Origin: MR-S7 sp000400995
Lineage (GTDB): Bacteria; Pseudomonadota; Gammaproteobacteria; Burkholderiales; Burkholderiaceae_C
Reading direction: 5' to 3'
Assembly (NCBI RefSeq): GCF_045291395.1
Contig: NZ_CP152342.1
Span: forward strand, 2,666,001 to 2,730,000
DNA length: 64,000 nucleotides
Shown here: positions 18,827 through 27,275 of the stretch, piece by piece
How positions within the stretch are numbered: the stretch's first letter is position 1
Layout: every line of letters starts with the position of its first letter
Position numbers and translations under genes: made by a program
The notes under the pieces: model-generated
What the model was told of the DNA's origin: nothing
Databases searched by the model: none
Seen by the model: the letters and a program-made list of their open reading frames with translations, nothing else

Positions 18827-21800
18827 CCTCTTGATCCAGGCCACACCCGCCAGCAGCACGGCCAGCCACGGCACGGCCCGCTGCGACAGCGCGGGAATGG
18901 CCTGCGCGCCTGCGGGCGGCACCGGCGCTGCGGGGGTGCTGGCGCTGGTGGCGGCCGATGGCGCGCTGGCCTGCGCGCCGTTGCTCGCCACCACGGTGAA
19001 GCTGTAGGCCGTGCCGGGCGCCAGGCCCGCCACGTCGCAGGTGAGCGCGCCCGTGGTGGTGCAGCCCAGGCCGCCAGGACTGGCGGTGACGGTGTAGTCG
19101 GTGATGGGACTGCCGCCGCTGCTGGCGGGCGCCATCCAAGTGATGCGCATGGCGGTGGGGCCGAGCGGCGTGGCCATGGCGGACGTGGGTGCGCCCGGCG
19201 GCGCCGCCAGCACCGCGAAGGCGTGCGCCACGGGCGCGGCGGGCAGCGTGGCCGCGTCGCCCGGCTGCGTGGCGGTGATGGTGCAGTTGCCCGCACCGGT
19301 GTAGCTGGCCACGCCCAGGCTGACGGTGCAGTCGCCCGACGCCGCATACGCCACCGGCAGGCCGGAACTGGCCGTGGCCCCCAGCGTGAGCGTGGTGCCA
19401 AAAGACTGCGCGCCGGGGTCGTTGAAGGTGATGGTCTGCGCGCGCTGCGGCGTGGCGGAGGCGGACGGAGGCGACGCTGCGCCGTCACCCATCGCATTGC
19501 TGGCGGCCACGGTGAAGGTGTAGGTCGTGCCATTGGCCAAGCCCGTCACGGTGCAGGTGGTGGCCGTGACGGGCACGGGCGTGCAGGTGCCGCCCGGCGC
19601 GCCGGTCACGGTGTAGCTGGTGATGGGGCTGCCGCCGTCGGCCGGGGCCGCCCACGCCAGGGTCACCTGCTCGTCGCCCGCCGTGGCGGTCGGCGCAGCG
19701 GGCACATCGGGCGCCGCGGCCAGGTAGAGCATGGCGGTGTGCTGCGCCAGCGATGCCGAGCCGTTGCCGTAGCCGCCCTGCGCGGGCCCCTGCGCGCGCA
19801 CCCACAGGCGCTGGCCCTGGGGCAGCGCCAGGCCGTCCAGCGCCCAGCCGCCCGGGGTGCCGGTGATGCGCGCGGCGGCGCCCAGGTCGGTCCAGGCGGC
19901 GTCGGGCGCGTTTTCGGTGGTGGCGTAGGCAAAGCGCGCGTGCGCCAGCTCGGGCGCGGCGCCGCTGCGCAGCCAGCGCAGGCCGTCGCGCGTGGCGGTG
20001 GCGCGCAGGGTTTGCAGCGGCGCGGCGGGCATGGACACGCGGGCGATGCCGTTGCGCGGCTGGCCGTTGAATTGGGTGAACGCGCCGCCCGCCGCCAGGT
20101 TGCCGCCGGGCAGCAGGGCCAGGGCGTAGACGACCTGGTTGGCGCCCAGGCCGGTGGGAAGGAAGGTGCCCGCCCCGTCCAGCATGGCGATGCCGCGCGC
20201 GGGGTTGCCGTTGATGGTGTAGAACTCGCCGCCCACGGCGATCTTGCCGTCTCCCTGCAGGAGGATGCTCCACACGGGGCCGTCGGTATTGACGTTGAAG
20301 CTGTCCGGCGTGCCGTCGGGCATCAGCCGCGCCAGGTAGTTGCGCGGCTGCGCGCCGATCTGGGTGAAGAAGCCGCCCACGATAACTTTGCCGTCCGCCT
20401 GCACGGCCAGCGAGGCCACATGAAAGCCGTTGGGCGCGGGGTCGAATCCGGCGTCCACGCTGCCGTCATCGTGCAGACGGGCGATGTGGTTGCGCGCCTG
20501 CGCGCCGACGTGGTCGAAATACCCTCCCACCAGCAGCTTGCCGTCGGCTTGCACGGCCAGGGCCTGCACGGCGTTGCTGGCGCCGGGGTTCCAGTCCATG
20601 CGCAGGCTGCCGTCGGGTGCCAGGCGCGCGAGGCGGTTGCGCGGCGTGCCGTTCCAGGTTTGAAACGACCCGCCCACAACGATGTCGCCGCCGGGCAGCA
20701 GCGCCAGTGCATAGACAGAGCCATCGGGGCCCGTGCCCACCTGGGCGGCAAAGGCGGCATCCACCGTGACGTCGGCATGCAGGCGGGCGATGGAAGGGCC
20801 GGGGTCGTTGAAGTTGCCCGCCACCAACGCGTGGCCGCCGGGCTGCACGGCCAGGGCGTACACCGTGCCGTCGGCGGTGCGGGTGTACGCGGCATCCGCC
20901 GATCCGTCGGCGTTCAGGCGCGCCAGGCGGCCCGTGAAATTGCCGCCCATCAGCAGCTTGCCGTCGGCCTGCGCGGCCAGGGCCAGCACGGTGTTGTCGG
21001 CGCTAGCGGGCTGGGTGGCGTCCAGCGTGCCGTCGGGGTGCAGGCGGGCCATGCGGTTGCGCGGCTGGCCGTTGACGCTGGTGAAGGTGCCGCCCAGCAC
21101 GATCTGCCCGCTGGCGTCCACGGCCAGGCTTTGGACGATGCCGGTGGTGGTGGCGCTGAACGTAGCGTCGGGCGTGCCGCCGGCATGGAGCCGCGCCAGC
21201 AAGGACTGGCCGCCGAACACCACCTTGCCGTCCGCCTGCACCGCCACGGTGTGCACGCTGGTGCTGGCGCTGGCGGCAAAGCCCGCATCCAGGCTGCCAT
21301 CAGCGTTAAGCCGCGCGATGCGGCTGCGCGGCTGGCCGCCCAGGGTGGTGAATTCGCCGCCCGCCACCACCGCGCCGTCGGCCTGCACGGCCAGGGCGCG
21401 CACCACGCCGTTGGCGTCTTGCGGGGCAAAGCTGGCGTCCAGCGTGCCATCGGCGTTCAGCCGCGCCAGGTTGGCGCGCGGCTGGCCGCCCACGTGCGTG
21501 AAGTTGCCGCCCACCATGACTTTGCCGCCGGGCAGCACGGCCAGCGCCAGCACCTGGGGCGTGCCGCTGGCGTGGCTGATGGCGGGGTTCTTGAAGGTGG
21601 CGTCCAGCGCGCCGCTGGCGTTCAAACGCCCCAGCGCGGCGCGCGGCGCGCCTTGCAGGGACGTGAACACGCCGCCCGCGAGGATCTTGCCGTCCGGCTG
21701 CACCGCCAGGGCCAGAACGTAGGCCGTCCCGCTGCTGTTCATGACGATGGGGGCAAAGCCTGCGTCCAGCGCGCCGCTGGCATCGATGCGCGACAGGCCG

Positions 21801-22156
21801 TAGCGCACATTGCTGTTCACCTGGCCGTAGCTGCCGCCCACCAGCAGCTTGCCGTCGGCCTGCGCGGCCAGCGCCCGGACGGGGGCGTTGGGGGAGCGGG
21901 CCATGCTCGCGTCCAGCGCGCCGCCCGGGCCCAGCCGGGCCAGGTACTGGCGCGCGGTGCCGCCCACTGTGGTGAACCCGCCGCCCAGCCCGATTTGCCC
22001 GCCCGGCAGGATGGCCACGGCGTACACCTGGGCATTCACGTCAGGGTCGAAGCCGTAATCAAGGTTTTGCGCGTGGGCAGCGGACAGCGCCAGCAAGGCC
22101 AGCAAGGCGCCCGGCAGCAGGCGCCGAAGCAAGGTGGAAACACGAAGCAAAGTCAT
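18812..22156 (-). CDS. Giant exported Delta-60 repeat protein with fibronectin III and IPTL-CTERM-like tail
   Basis: A 1114-residue exported protein. A signal peptide (about 1-28, ending AAHAQ) precedes about 14 repeats of roughly 50 residues with the core ALAVQADGKLLVGGxF...RLNADGSLDAxF. These are Delta-60/Kelch-like beta-propeller blades spanning about residues 35-740. Two fibronectin type III-like domains follow (VTLAWAAPADGGSPITSYTV; ITWMAPASSGGSPITDYTV) with a beta-sandwich between them. The C-terminus, IPALSQRAVPWLAVLLAGVA plus WIKRKKAL, has the membrane-helix-plus-basic-end layout of IPTL-CTERM sorting signals. The likely location is the cell surface; the ligand is unknown. A divergent AraC regulator begins only 39 nt away. 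Confidence 0.88.
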   Translation of the reverse strand: MTLLRVSTLLRRLLPGALLALLALSAAHAQNLDYGFDPDVNAQVYAVAILPGGQIGLGGGFTTVGGTARQYLARLGPGGALDASMARSPNAPVRALAAQADGKLLVGGSYGQVNSNVRYGLSRIDASGALDAGFAPIVMNSSGTAYVLALAVQPDGKILAGGVFTSLQGAPRAALGRLNASGALDATFKNPAISHASGTPQVLALAVLPGGKVMVGGNFTHVGGQPRANLARLNADGTLDASFAPQDANGVVRALAVQADGAVVAGGEFTTLGGQPRSRIARLNADGSLDAGFAASASTSVHTVAVQADGKVVFGGQSLLARLHAGGTPDATFSATTTGIVQSLAVDASGQIVLGGTFTSVNGQPRNRMARLHPDGTLDATQPASADNTVLALAAQADGKLLMGGNFTGRLARLNADGSADAAYTRTADGTVYALAVQPGGHALVAGNFNDPGPSIARLHADVTVDAAFAAQVGTGPDGSVYALALLPGGDIVVGGSFQTWNGTPRNRLARLAPDGSLRMDWNPGASNAVQALAVQADGKLLVGGYFDHVGAQARNHIARLHDDGSVDAGFDPAPNGFHVASLAVQADGKVIVGGFFTQIGAQPRNYLARLMPDGTPDSFNVNTDGPVWSILLQGDGKIAVGGEFYTINGNPARGIAMLDGAGTFLPTGLGANQVVYALALLPGGNLAAGGAFTQFNGQPRNGIARVSMPAAPLQTLRATATRDGLRWLRSGAAPELAHARFAYATTENAPDAAWTDLGAAARITGTPGGWALDGLALPQGQRLWVRAQGPAQGGYGNGSASLAQHTAMLYLAAAPDVPAAPTATAGDEQVTLAWAAPADGGSPITSYTVTGAPGGTCTPVPVTATTCTVTGLANGTTYTFTVAASNAMGDGAASPPSASATPQRAQTITFNDPGAQSFGTTLTLGATASSGLPVAYAASGDCTVSLGVASYTGAGNCTITATQPGDAATLPAAPVAHAFAVLAAPPGAPTSAMATPLGPTAMRITWMAPASSGGSPITDYTVTASPGGLGCTTTGALTCDVAGLAPGTAYSFTVVASNGAQASAPSAATSASTPAAPVPPAGAQAIPALSQRAVPWLAVLLAGVAWIKRKKAL

Positions 22157-22195
22157 GCGGCGTTTGTAGAATGCGCCGCTCAGGAGGTGATAGGT

Positions 22196-23239
22196 TTGGC
22201 GTCTCAACCTGCGCAGGGCACCTTTGATTCAGCGTCTCCGCTGGACATCGTCGCGCGCCATGCCGACACGCGCCCCTGGGGCCAGATGTCCGTGCTGTCC
22301 ACGCAGGCGCAGTCCGCGCGCCACGCCATGGCCTACTGGCGTGACGGCGTGCTGCGGCGCATCGAGCTGCTGGCGGCGCCCACGTCCGGCCCGCACCGGC
22401 GGCTGGAGGCGCGGCTGGTGCACGTGGTCGGCCCGCAGACCGACTTCGTGCAGCACACCTCCGACGCGGGCCACGCGCTGCGCGACGCCGCGCGCATCCG
22501 CCGCGACAGCTGCGACGACATCAGCATCACCCTGCTGGCCTCGGCCCAGCCCATCCAGTTGATCCACCGCGGCCGCCACGTGCTGCGCGGCGGCGATGTG
22601 TTCGTCATGGACTACGCGCAGCGCATGGAAACCATCCGCCCCGCGCACGACGACATCAGCCTGATCTGCTCGCGCCAGCGCGTGGAGCAGGCGCTGGGCG
22701 GCGATGCCTCTATCCTCGCGGGCCAGCGCCTGCCCCGGCGCGGGCTGGCCACGCTGCTGCGCTCGCACCTGCGGCTGCTGGGCGCGCAAATGCCGTGGCT
22801 CACCCCCGACCAGCGCGCCGCCGCCATCGGCGCGGCGGTGGACATGGCCCTGGCTGGGCTGCAGACGGAGCGCGGCCTGCGCCTGCACGAGGAGCAGTTG
22901 GCGGGCGGCCTGCACCAGGCCGCCCTGCTCGCCATCCGCCGCGATTGCCACGACCCCGACCTGGGACCCGAGCGCCTGGCAGCCGCCATCGGCTGCTCCC
23001 GGGCCACGCTGTACCGCGTGTTCGCGGCCCAGGGCGGCAGCGTGGCCGCCACCATCTGGGCCACCCGGCTGGAGATGGCCCACGCCCTGCTCGCCACCCG
23101 CACGCTGGCGCACCTGCACGTCGGCGAAGTGGCGCACCGCTGCGGCTTTGCCGACCAGCCCACCTTCAACCGCATGTTCAAGCGCCGCTACGGCATGACG
23201 CCGCTTGAGGCCAGGGATTTACATAAAATCAGCCTCTAG
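22196..23239 (+). CDS. AraC family transcriptional regulator (cupin-like N-terminus)
   Basis: A 347-residue regulator. The C-terminal HTH domain runs from about 250: LGPERLAAAIGCSRATLYRV then VGEVAHRCGFADQPTFNRMF, the classic AraC double helix-turn-helix. The N-terminal domain (about 40-190) resembles the AraC_binding_2 sensor. The start is taken as TTG at 22196 because a perfect AGGAGGTGA Shine-Dalgarno (22182-22190) precedes it at ideal spacing; internal ATGs lack one. It is divergent from the Delta-60 gene with 39 nt between, so it may control that gene, but it could equally control the SDR downstream. Confidence 0.88.
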   Translation: MASQPAQGTFDSASPLDIVARHADTRPWGQMSVLSTQAQSARHAMAYWRDGVLRRIELLAAPTSGPHRRLEARLVHVVGPQTDFVQHTSDAGHALRDAARIRRDSCDDISITLLASAQPIQLIHRGRHVLRGGDVFVMDYAQRMETIRPAHDDISLICSRQRVEQALGGDASILAGQRLPRRGLATLLRSHLRLLGAQMPWLTPDQRAAAIGAAVDMALAGLQTERGLRLHEEQLAGGLHQAALLAIRRDCHDPDLGPERLAAAIGCSRATLYRVFAAQGGSVAATIWATRLEMAHALLATRTLAHLHVGEVAHRCGFADQPTFNRMFKRRYGMTPLEARDLHKISL

Positions 23240-23272
23240 CGCTTATCTAGAAAGCGCAAGCAGCTATTAATA
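23224..23272 (+). repeat. Palindromic repeat copy overlapping the AraC stop codon
   Basis: GCCTCTAGCGCTTATCTAGA then AAGCGCAAGCAGCTATTAAT. The stem has changed to GCGCTT/AAGCGC with both arms matched. The TAG stop of the AraC gene is within it. Confidence 0.8.
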
Positions 23273-23284
23273 AGGGAGCAACTC

Positions 23285-23992
23285 ATGAACGAACAACAAC
23301 GCGTGGCCATCGTGGTCGCAGGCGGCAGCGGCATGGGCGCCGCCGCGGCGAGGAAGCTGCACGAAGCGGGCTTCGCCCTCGGCATCCTGTCGCCCTCCGG
23401 CAAGGGCGAGGCGCTGGCCCAGGAACTGGGCGGCGTGGGCGTGACCGGCTCCAACCAGAACGTGGCCGACCTGCAGCAGCTGGTGGACGCGGTGATGCAG
23501 CGCTGGGGCCGCATCGACGTGCTGGTCAACGGCGCGGGCCACGGCCCCAAGGGTAAGCTGCTGGAGATCAGCGACAAGGACTGGATCAAGGGCCTGGAGG
23601 TCTACTTCCTCAACGTGGTGCGCGCCACGCGGCTGGTGGCGCCCATCATGCAGCGCCAGGGCGGGGGCAGCATCGTCAACATTTCTTCCGCCTGGGCGTT
23701 CGAGCCGACGGCGCTGTTCCCCACCTCGGCCATGGCGCGCTCGGGGCTGGCGGCGTTCACCAAGATCTTCTGCGACGAGTACGGCCGCCACAACATACGC
23801 ATGAACAACGTGCTGCCCGGCTGGATCGACAGCCTGCCGCAAACCGAGGAGCGGCGCCAGTCGGTGCCCCTGCAGCGCTACGGCAAGGCCGAGGAGATCG
23901 GCGCGACGGTGGCCTTTCTCGCCTCGGAAGGAGCGGCCTACATCACCGGGCAGAACATCCGCGTGGATGGCGGGCTCATGCGCAGCGTGTGA
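23285..23992 (+). CDS. SDR family oxidoreductase with altered active site
   Basis: A 235-residue SDR. The cofactor loop is VVAGGSGMGAAAARKL and NGAGHGP occupies the NAG position. The C-terminal ITGQNIRVDGGLMRSV is typical. The catalytic serine is present (NISSAWAFEP). At the expected spacing the YxxxK pair reads SAMAR (within FPTSAMARSGLAAF), so both the tyrosine and lysine appear substituted. It may be a degenerate or non-catalytic SDR, or may use an unusual proton donor. The repeat at 23224 separates it from the AraC gene by 45 nt. Confidence 0.85.
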   Translation: MNEQQRVAIVVAGGSGMGAAAARKLHEAGFALGILSPSGKGEALAQELGGVGVTGSNQNVADLQQLVDAVMQRWGRIDVLVNGAGHGPKGKLLEISDKDWIKGLEVYFLNVVRATRLVAPIMQRQGGGSIVNISSAWAFEPTALFPTSAMARSGLAAFTKIFCDEYGRHNIRMNNVLPGWIDSLPQTEERRQSVPLQRYGKAEEIGATVAFLASEGAAYITGQNIRVDGGLMRSV

Positions 23993-24674
23993 GCTGCCAT
24001 TGCGCCCAGCCCCGGGCGCGCAGCTCGCAGGCCGGGCATGCGCCGCAGCCGTAACCCCAGGGGTACAGCTGCCCGCGCTCGCCGAGGTAGCAGGTGTGCG
24101 AATCGCGGCGGATCAGCTCCACCAGCGCATCGCCGCCCAGTTCGTGCGCCAACGCCCAGGTGGCCGCCTTGTCCAGCCACATCAGCGGCGTTTCCAGCGT
24201 CAGCGGGCGGTCTATCCCCAGGCTCAGCGCAACCTGCAGGGCCTTGAGGGTGTTGTCGCGGCAGTCGGGGTAGCCCGAGTAATCGGTCTGCGACATGCCG
24301 CCCACCAGCACATCCAGCCCGCGCCGGTAGGCCAGCGCGGCGGCGAGCGTGAAGAACAGCAGGTTGCGCCCCGGCACGAAGGTGTTTGGCAGGCCATCGG
24401 CCTGCATGGCGATGGCCACGTCGTCGGTCATGGCGCTCGTGCCCAGCTGGCCGAGCACGTCCACGGTCAGCAGGTGGTCGTCGCCCAGCTGCCCCGGCCA
24501 CGCCATCCCCAGCAACCCCTCGCGCAGCCGGGCGCGGCAGTCCAGCTCGACGCGGTGGCGCTGGCCGTAGTCGAACCCCAGCGTCTCCACGTGCGCATAG
24601 CGCGACAGTGCCCAGGCGACGCAGGTTGCGGAGTCCTGCCCGCCGGAGAACAGGACCAGCGCGCGCCGGCTCAT
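23976..24674 (-). CDS. queC: 7-cyano-7-deazaguanine synthase
   Basis: A 232-residue enzyme converting 7-carboxy-7-deazaguanine to preQ0 in queuosine synthesis. The PP-loop is ALVLFSGGQDSATCVAWAL near residue 5. The zinc-binding cysteines are at the C-terminus (SHTCYLGERG, GYGCGACPACELRARG). The ATG at 24674 overlaps the stop of the upstream transporter gene (ATGA), indicating translational coupling. Its 3' end overlaps the convergent SDR gene by 17 nt. Confidence 0.95.
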   Translation of the reverse strand: MSRRALVLFSGGQDSATCVAWALSRYAHVETLGFDYGQRHRVELDCRARLREGLLGMAWPGQLGDDHLLTVDVLGQLGTSAMTDDVAIAMQADGLPNTFVPGRNLLFFTLAAALAYRRGLDVLVGGMSQTDYSGYPDCRDNTLKALQVALSLGIDRPLTLETPLMWLDKAATWALAHELGGDALVELIRRDSHTCYLGERGQLYPWGYGCGACPACELRARGWAQWQLTRCA

Positions 24675-25336
24675 GCCGCCGCGGTCGCGGGCGGCGTGCG
24701 CATGGCGCGCACGATGGCCGCGAGCATCACGCCGTAGGCCGGCACGAAGAGCAGCAGGCTCACCGCGAGCTTGATGACGTAGTCGACCACGGCGATCTCG
24801 CCCCAGTTCGCGGCCATGAAGGCATCCTGGCTGCGCCAGAAGGCGATGGAGAAGAACGCGGCCGTGTCCAGCGCCTGCCCGAACACCGAGGCCGCCGCGG
24901 GCGCCAGCCACCAGGCGCGGCTTTGCTGGCGGATGCGGTCGAACACCTGGATGTCGAGCAACTGCCCCAGCACGTAGGCCGCGAAGCTGGCGAACGCGAT
25001 GCGGAAGACGAAGGTGTTGAAGTCGCTCAAGGAGTCCCAGCCGTTGAAGCGCCCTTCGTGGAACAGCACGCCCACGACATAGGACGCCACCAGCGCCGGC
25101 AGCATGGCGCGCGTGATGACGCGCCGCGCGGGCTGCTTGCCGATCAGCCGCACCGTGAGGTCGGTCGCCAGGAAGATGAACGGGAAGCTGAACGCGCCCC
25201 AGGTGCTGTGGAAGCCCAGCAGGTTGATCGGCAACTGCACGAGGTAGTTGCTGGCGATGACGATGGCGATGTGGAACGCCACCAGGAGGGAGAGGTAGAG
25301 CGGCACGCGCGAGGGCGGCGCCTGAACGGGCGTCAT
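24671..25336 (-). CDS. Queuosine precursor transporter (YhhQ/VUT family)
   Basis: A 221-residue membrane protein with about six helices, starting MTPVQAPPSRVPLYLSLLVA. Family features are ASNYLVQLPINLLG, the FPFIFLATDLTVRLIGKQPA segment and WRSQDAFMAANWGEIAVVDY. YhhQ/QueT-type proteins import preQ0/preQ1. It is translationally coupled to queC, so import and synthesis of queuosine precursors are encoded together. The start at 25336 is chosen over an upstream ATG without similarity. Confidence 0.92.
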   Translation of the reverse strand: MTPVQAPPSRVPLYLSLLVAFHIAIVIASNYLVQLPINLLGFHSTWGAFSFPFIFLATDLTVRLIGKQPARRVITRAMLPALVASYVVGVLFHEGRFNGWDSLSDFNTFVFRIAFASFAAYVLGQLLDIQVFDRIRQQSRAWWLAPAAASVFGQALDTAAFFSIAFWRSQDAFMAANWGEIAVVDYVIKLAVSLLLFVPAYGVMLAAIVRAMRTPPATAAA

Positions 25337-25690
25337 GGCTGTCCTTTTTGAATGGAGCCTTTGCAGCACCTGGAGCGGAAAGCACGCGCTGCGGATCGGG
25401 ATGGGTTGCTAGGCGCAAACCGCAGCCATAGCCGTAGCTATGGCGAGGATTTGCAACGACGCAGACCGCCCGGGTCCGCAGATATGTGCGGCGCCACAGG
25501 TGTTGCAGAGGTTCCTCATGGGGGCGAGGGAACCCATGGATTGACGAAAGGCGCGGATTGTACGCCCCCGCTGCACTCGCCCTCCAGCCCGCCTTCCGGC
25601 TTGATGCAAGTCATGACAAAGCGATCGCCGCGTGCCCGCCGGCCCGCTCCCGTCCCACAATGGCCGCATGCGTTCTTCGAAAGGTTCCGA
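25337..25690. other. 354-nt intergenic region with an imperfect hairpin
   Basis: This gap separates the divergent yhhQ-queC and SLC13 genes. An 18-bp-arm inverted repeat lies at 25415-25454 (GCAAACCGCAGCCATAGC / GCTATGGCGAGGATTTGC, four mismatches, 4-nt loop). It may be a dispersed repeat or a structured leader of yhhQ. A 42-codon minus-strand frame (25409-25537) with several cysteines is open but has no visible Shine-Dalgarno; I do not call it a gene. The rest must hold both promoters, but none is convincing. Confidence 0.5.
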
Positions 25691-27211
25691 ATGACTGCGA
25701 CCCCTTCCACCGCCGCGGCGCCGCCCGCTCCATCCTTCACCCGGCGCGCGGGCCTGTGGGCTGCCATCGCCGTGCTGCTCGCCGTGTCGTTCATGCCGCC
25801 GCTGCCGGGCCTGCCCCACGCGGGGCAGGTGATGCTGGGCATCCTGGCGTTTGCGGTGATTCTCTGGATGACCGAGGCGCTGGACTACGCCGTCTCGGCC
25901 GTGGTGATCGGCGCGCTGATGATCGTGCTGCTGGCCCTCAGCCCCGCGCCCGGCCAGGAGGCCGCGGGCACGGTGATGGGCACCCGCGCCGCCCTGCCCT
26001 ACGCGCTCTCGGGCTTCAGCAACAGCGCGGTGGTGCTGGTGGCAGCGGCGTGCTTCATCGCCTCGGCCATGACGGCCACGCAGCTCGACCGGCGCATCGC
26101 GCTGCAGGTGCTGGCCCACGTGCCCGCGCGGGCCAAGCACGTGGCCATGGGTGCCATTCTCGTGGGCTTCCTGCTCTCGTTCATCGTGCCCAGCGCCACG
26201 GCGCGCGTGGCCTGCCTCATGCCCATCATGCTGGGCTTCCTCACCGCCTTCGGCGCCGACCGGCGCAGCAAGTTCGCGGCGCTGGTGGTCATCACCGCCG
26301 CGCAGACGGCCAGCGTGTGGAACGTGGGCATCAAGACCGCCGCCGCGCAGAACATGGTGGCCGTGGGCTTCATCGAGAAGCAGTTCGGCCAGACCATCAC
26401 CTGGGGCGAGTGGTTCGTGGCCGGCGCGCCGTTCTCGGCCGTGCTCACGGTGCTGCTCTACTTCATCATGACGCGCATGCTCAGGCCCGAGATGGACCAC
26501 ATCGCGGGCGGGCGCGAAGCCATCCGCCAGCAGCTCGACGCCCTGGGCCCGACCACGCCCAAGCAGTGGAAGCTGCTGGCCATCACCGTGGTGCTGCTGG
26601 GCTTCTGGGCCACCGAGGGCGTGCTGCACGACGTGGACACCACCTCCTCCACCATCGTGGCGATCGCGCTGATGCTGGTGCCGCGCATCGGCGTGATGGA
26701 CTGGAAGGAGTCGCAGAAGGGCTTCCCCTGGGGCACGGTGCTGCTGTTCGCGGTGGGCATCGCCATGGGCTCGGCCCTGCTCAAGACCGAGGCCGCGCCG
26801 TGGCTGGCGCGCCTGATCGTCGAGCACCTCGGGCTGGCCAACGCCACGGCCTTCGCCATCTTCATGCTGCTGTCGCTGTTCCTGATCGTGATCCACCTGG
26901 GCTTCGCCAGCGCCACGGGGCTGGCCTCGACCATGATCCCGATCATCATCAGCGTGCTGCAGGCGGTGCAGACGCCGGGCATCAACCCCATCGGCATGAC
27001 GATGCTGCTGCAGTTCGTGGTGAGCTTCGGCTTCATCCTGCCGGTGAACTCGCCCCAGGGCATGCTGGCCTACGGCACGGACACGTTCGACATCAAGGAC
27101 TACATCCGCACCGGCCTCGTGCTCACCGCGGCGGCCACGGCGCTGCTGGTGGTGTTCGCTCTGACCTACTGGCCGTGGATGGGCTACATGACGCTGCCCG
27201 CCGCGGGCTGA
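25691..27211 (+). CDS. SLC13/DASS family anion:sodium symporter
   Basis: A 506-residue inner-membrane transporter with about 11-12 helices. The family repeats show two SNT-like substrate/sodium loops: SFIVPSATARVACLMPIMLG and GFILPVNSPQGMLAYG. WMTEALDYAVSAVVIGALMI is a typical N-terminal stretch. Members carry di- and tricarboxylates or sulfate. The substrate cannot be assigned, though the size suggests the carboxylate group. MTATPST at 25691 is the chosen start. Confidence 0.88.
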   Translation: MTATPSTAAAPPAPSFTRRAGLWAAIAVLLAVSFMPPLPGLPHAGQVMLGILAFAVILWMTEALDYAVSAVVIGALMIVLLALSPAPGQEAAGTVMGTRAALPYALSGFSNSAVVLVAAACFIASAMTATQLDRRIALQVLAHVPARAKHVAMGAILVGFLLSFIVPSATARVACLMPIMLGFLTAFGADRRSKFAALVVITAAQTASVWNVGIKTAAAQNMVAVGFIEKQFGQTITWGEWFVAGAPFSAVLTVLLYFIMTRMLRPEMDHIAGGREAIRQQLDALGPTTPKQWKLLAITVVLLGFWATEGVLHDVDTTSSTIVAIALMLVPRIGVMDWKESQKGFPWGTVLLFAVGIAMGSALLKTEAAPWLARLIVEHLGLANATAFAIFMLLSLFLIVIHLGFASATGLASTMIPIIISVLQAVQTPGINPIGMTMLLQFVVSFGFILPVNSPQGMLAYGTDTFDIKDYIRTGLVLTAAATALLVVFALTYWPWMGYMTLPAAG

Positions 27212-27234
27212 CCCGGCAGCCGGCCGCGGCCAGC

Positions 27235-27261
27235 TGTCACACAATGCGCGTGCCAGCCGTC
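27235..27261 (+). promoter_or_regulatory. ECF41-type promoter, TGTCACA-N16-CGTC
   Basis: TGTCACA (27235-27241) and CGTC (27258-27261) are separated by exactly 16 nt, the published target layout of ECF41 sigma factors as I recall it. It is directly upstream of an ECF41 gene, implying autoregulation. Transcription would begin near 27268, which favours the ATG at 27276 as start codon. Confidence 0.75.
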
Positions 27262-27275
27262 TTATGGGCATGCGC

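Noticed and set aside
18900..22050. Tandem-repeat array or CRISPR-like periodicity
   Set aside because: The roughly 150-nt periodicity is coding and degenerate, reflecting Delta-60 protein repeats. No CRISPR array or cas gene is present in the window.
19223..22195. A very long plus-strand open frame leading into the AraC gene
   Set aside because: It mirrors the Delta-60 repeat gene and has shadow composition. A TTG with a perfect Shine-Dalgarno at 22196 marks the real start of AraC.
23976..25418. A single fused QueC-transporter protein of 480 residues
   Set aside because: The upstream part in that frame is a shadow. The transporter is encoded in a different frame with an ATGA overlap to queC.
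25505..25545. Possible preQ1 riboswitch upstream of yhhQ
   Set aside because: A small stem (ATGGG/CCCAT) with a loop able to pair to GAGG exists, but the A-rich tail of preQ1-I is missing and the distance to the gene is large.
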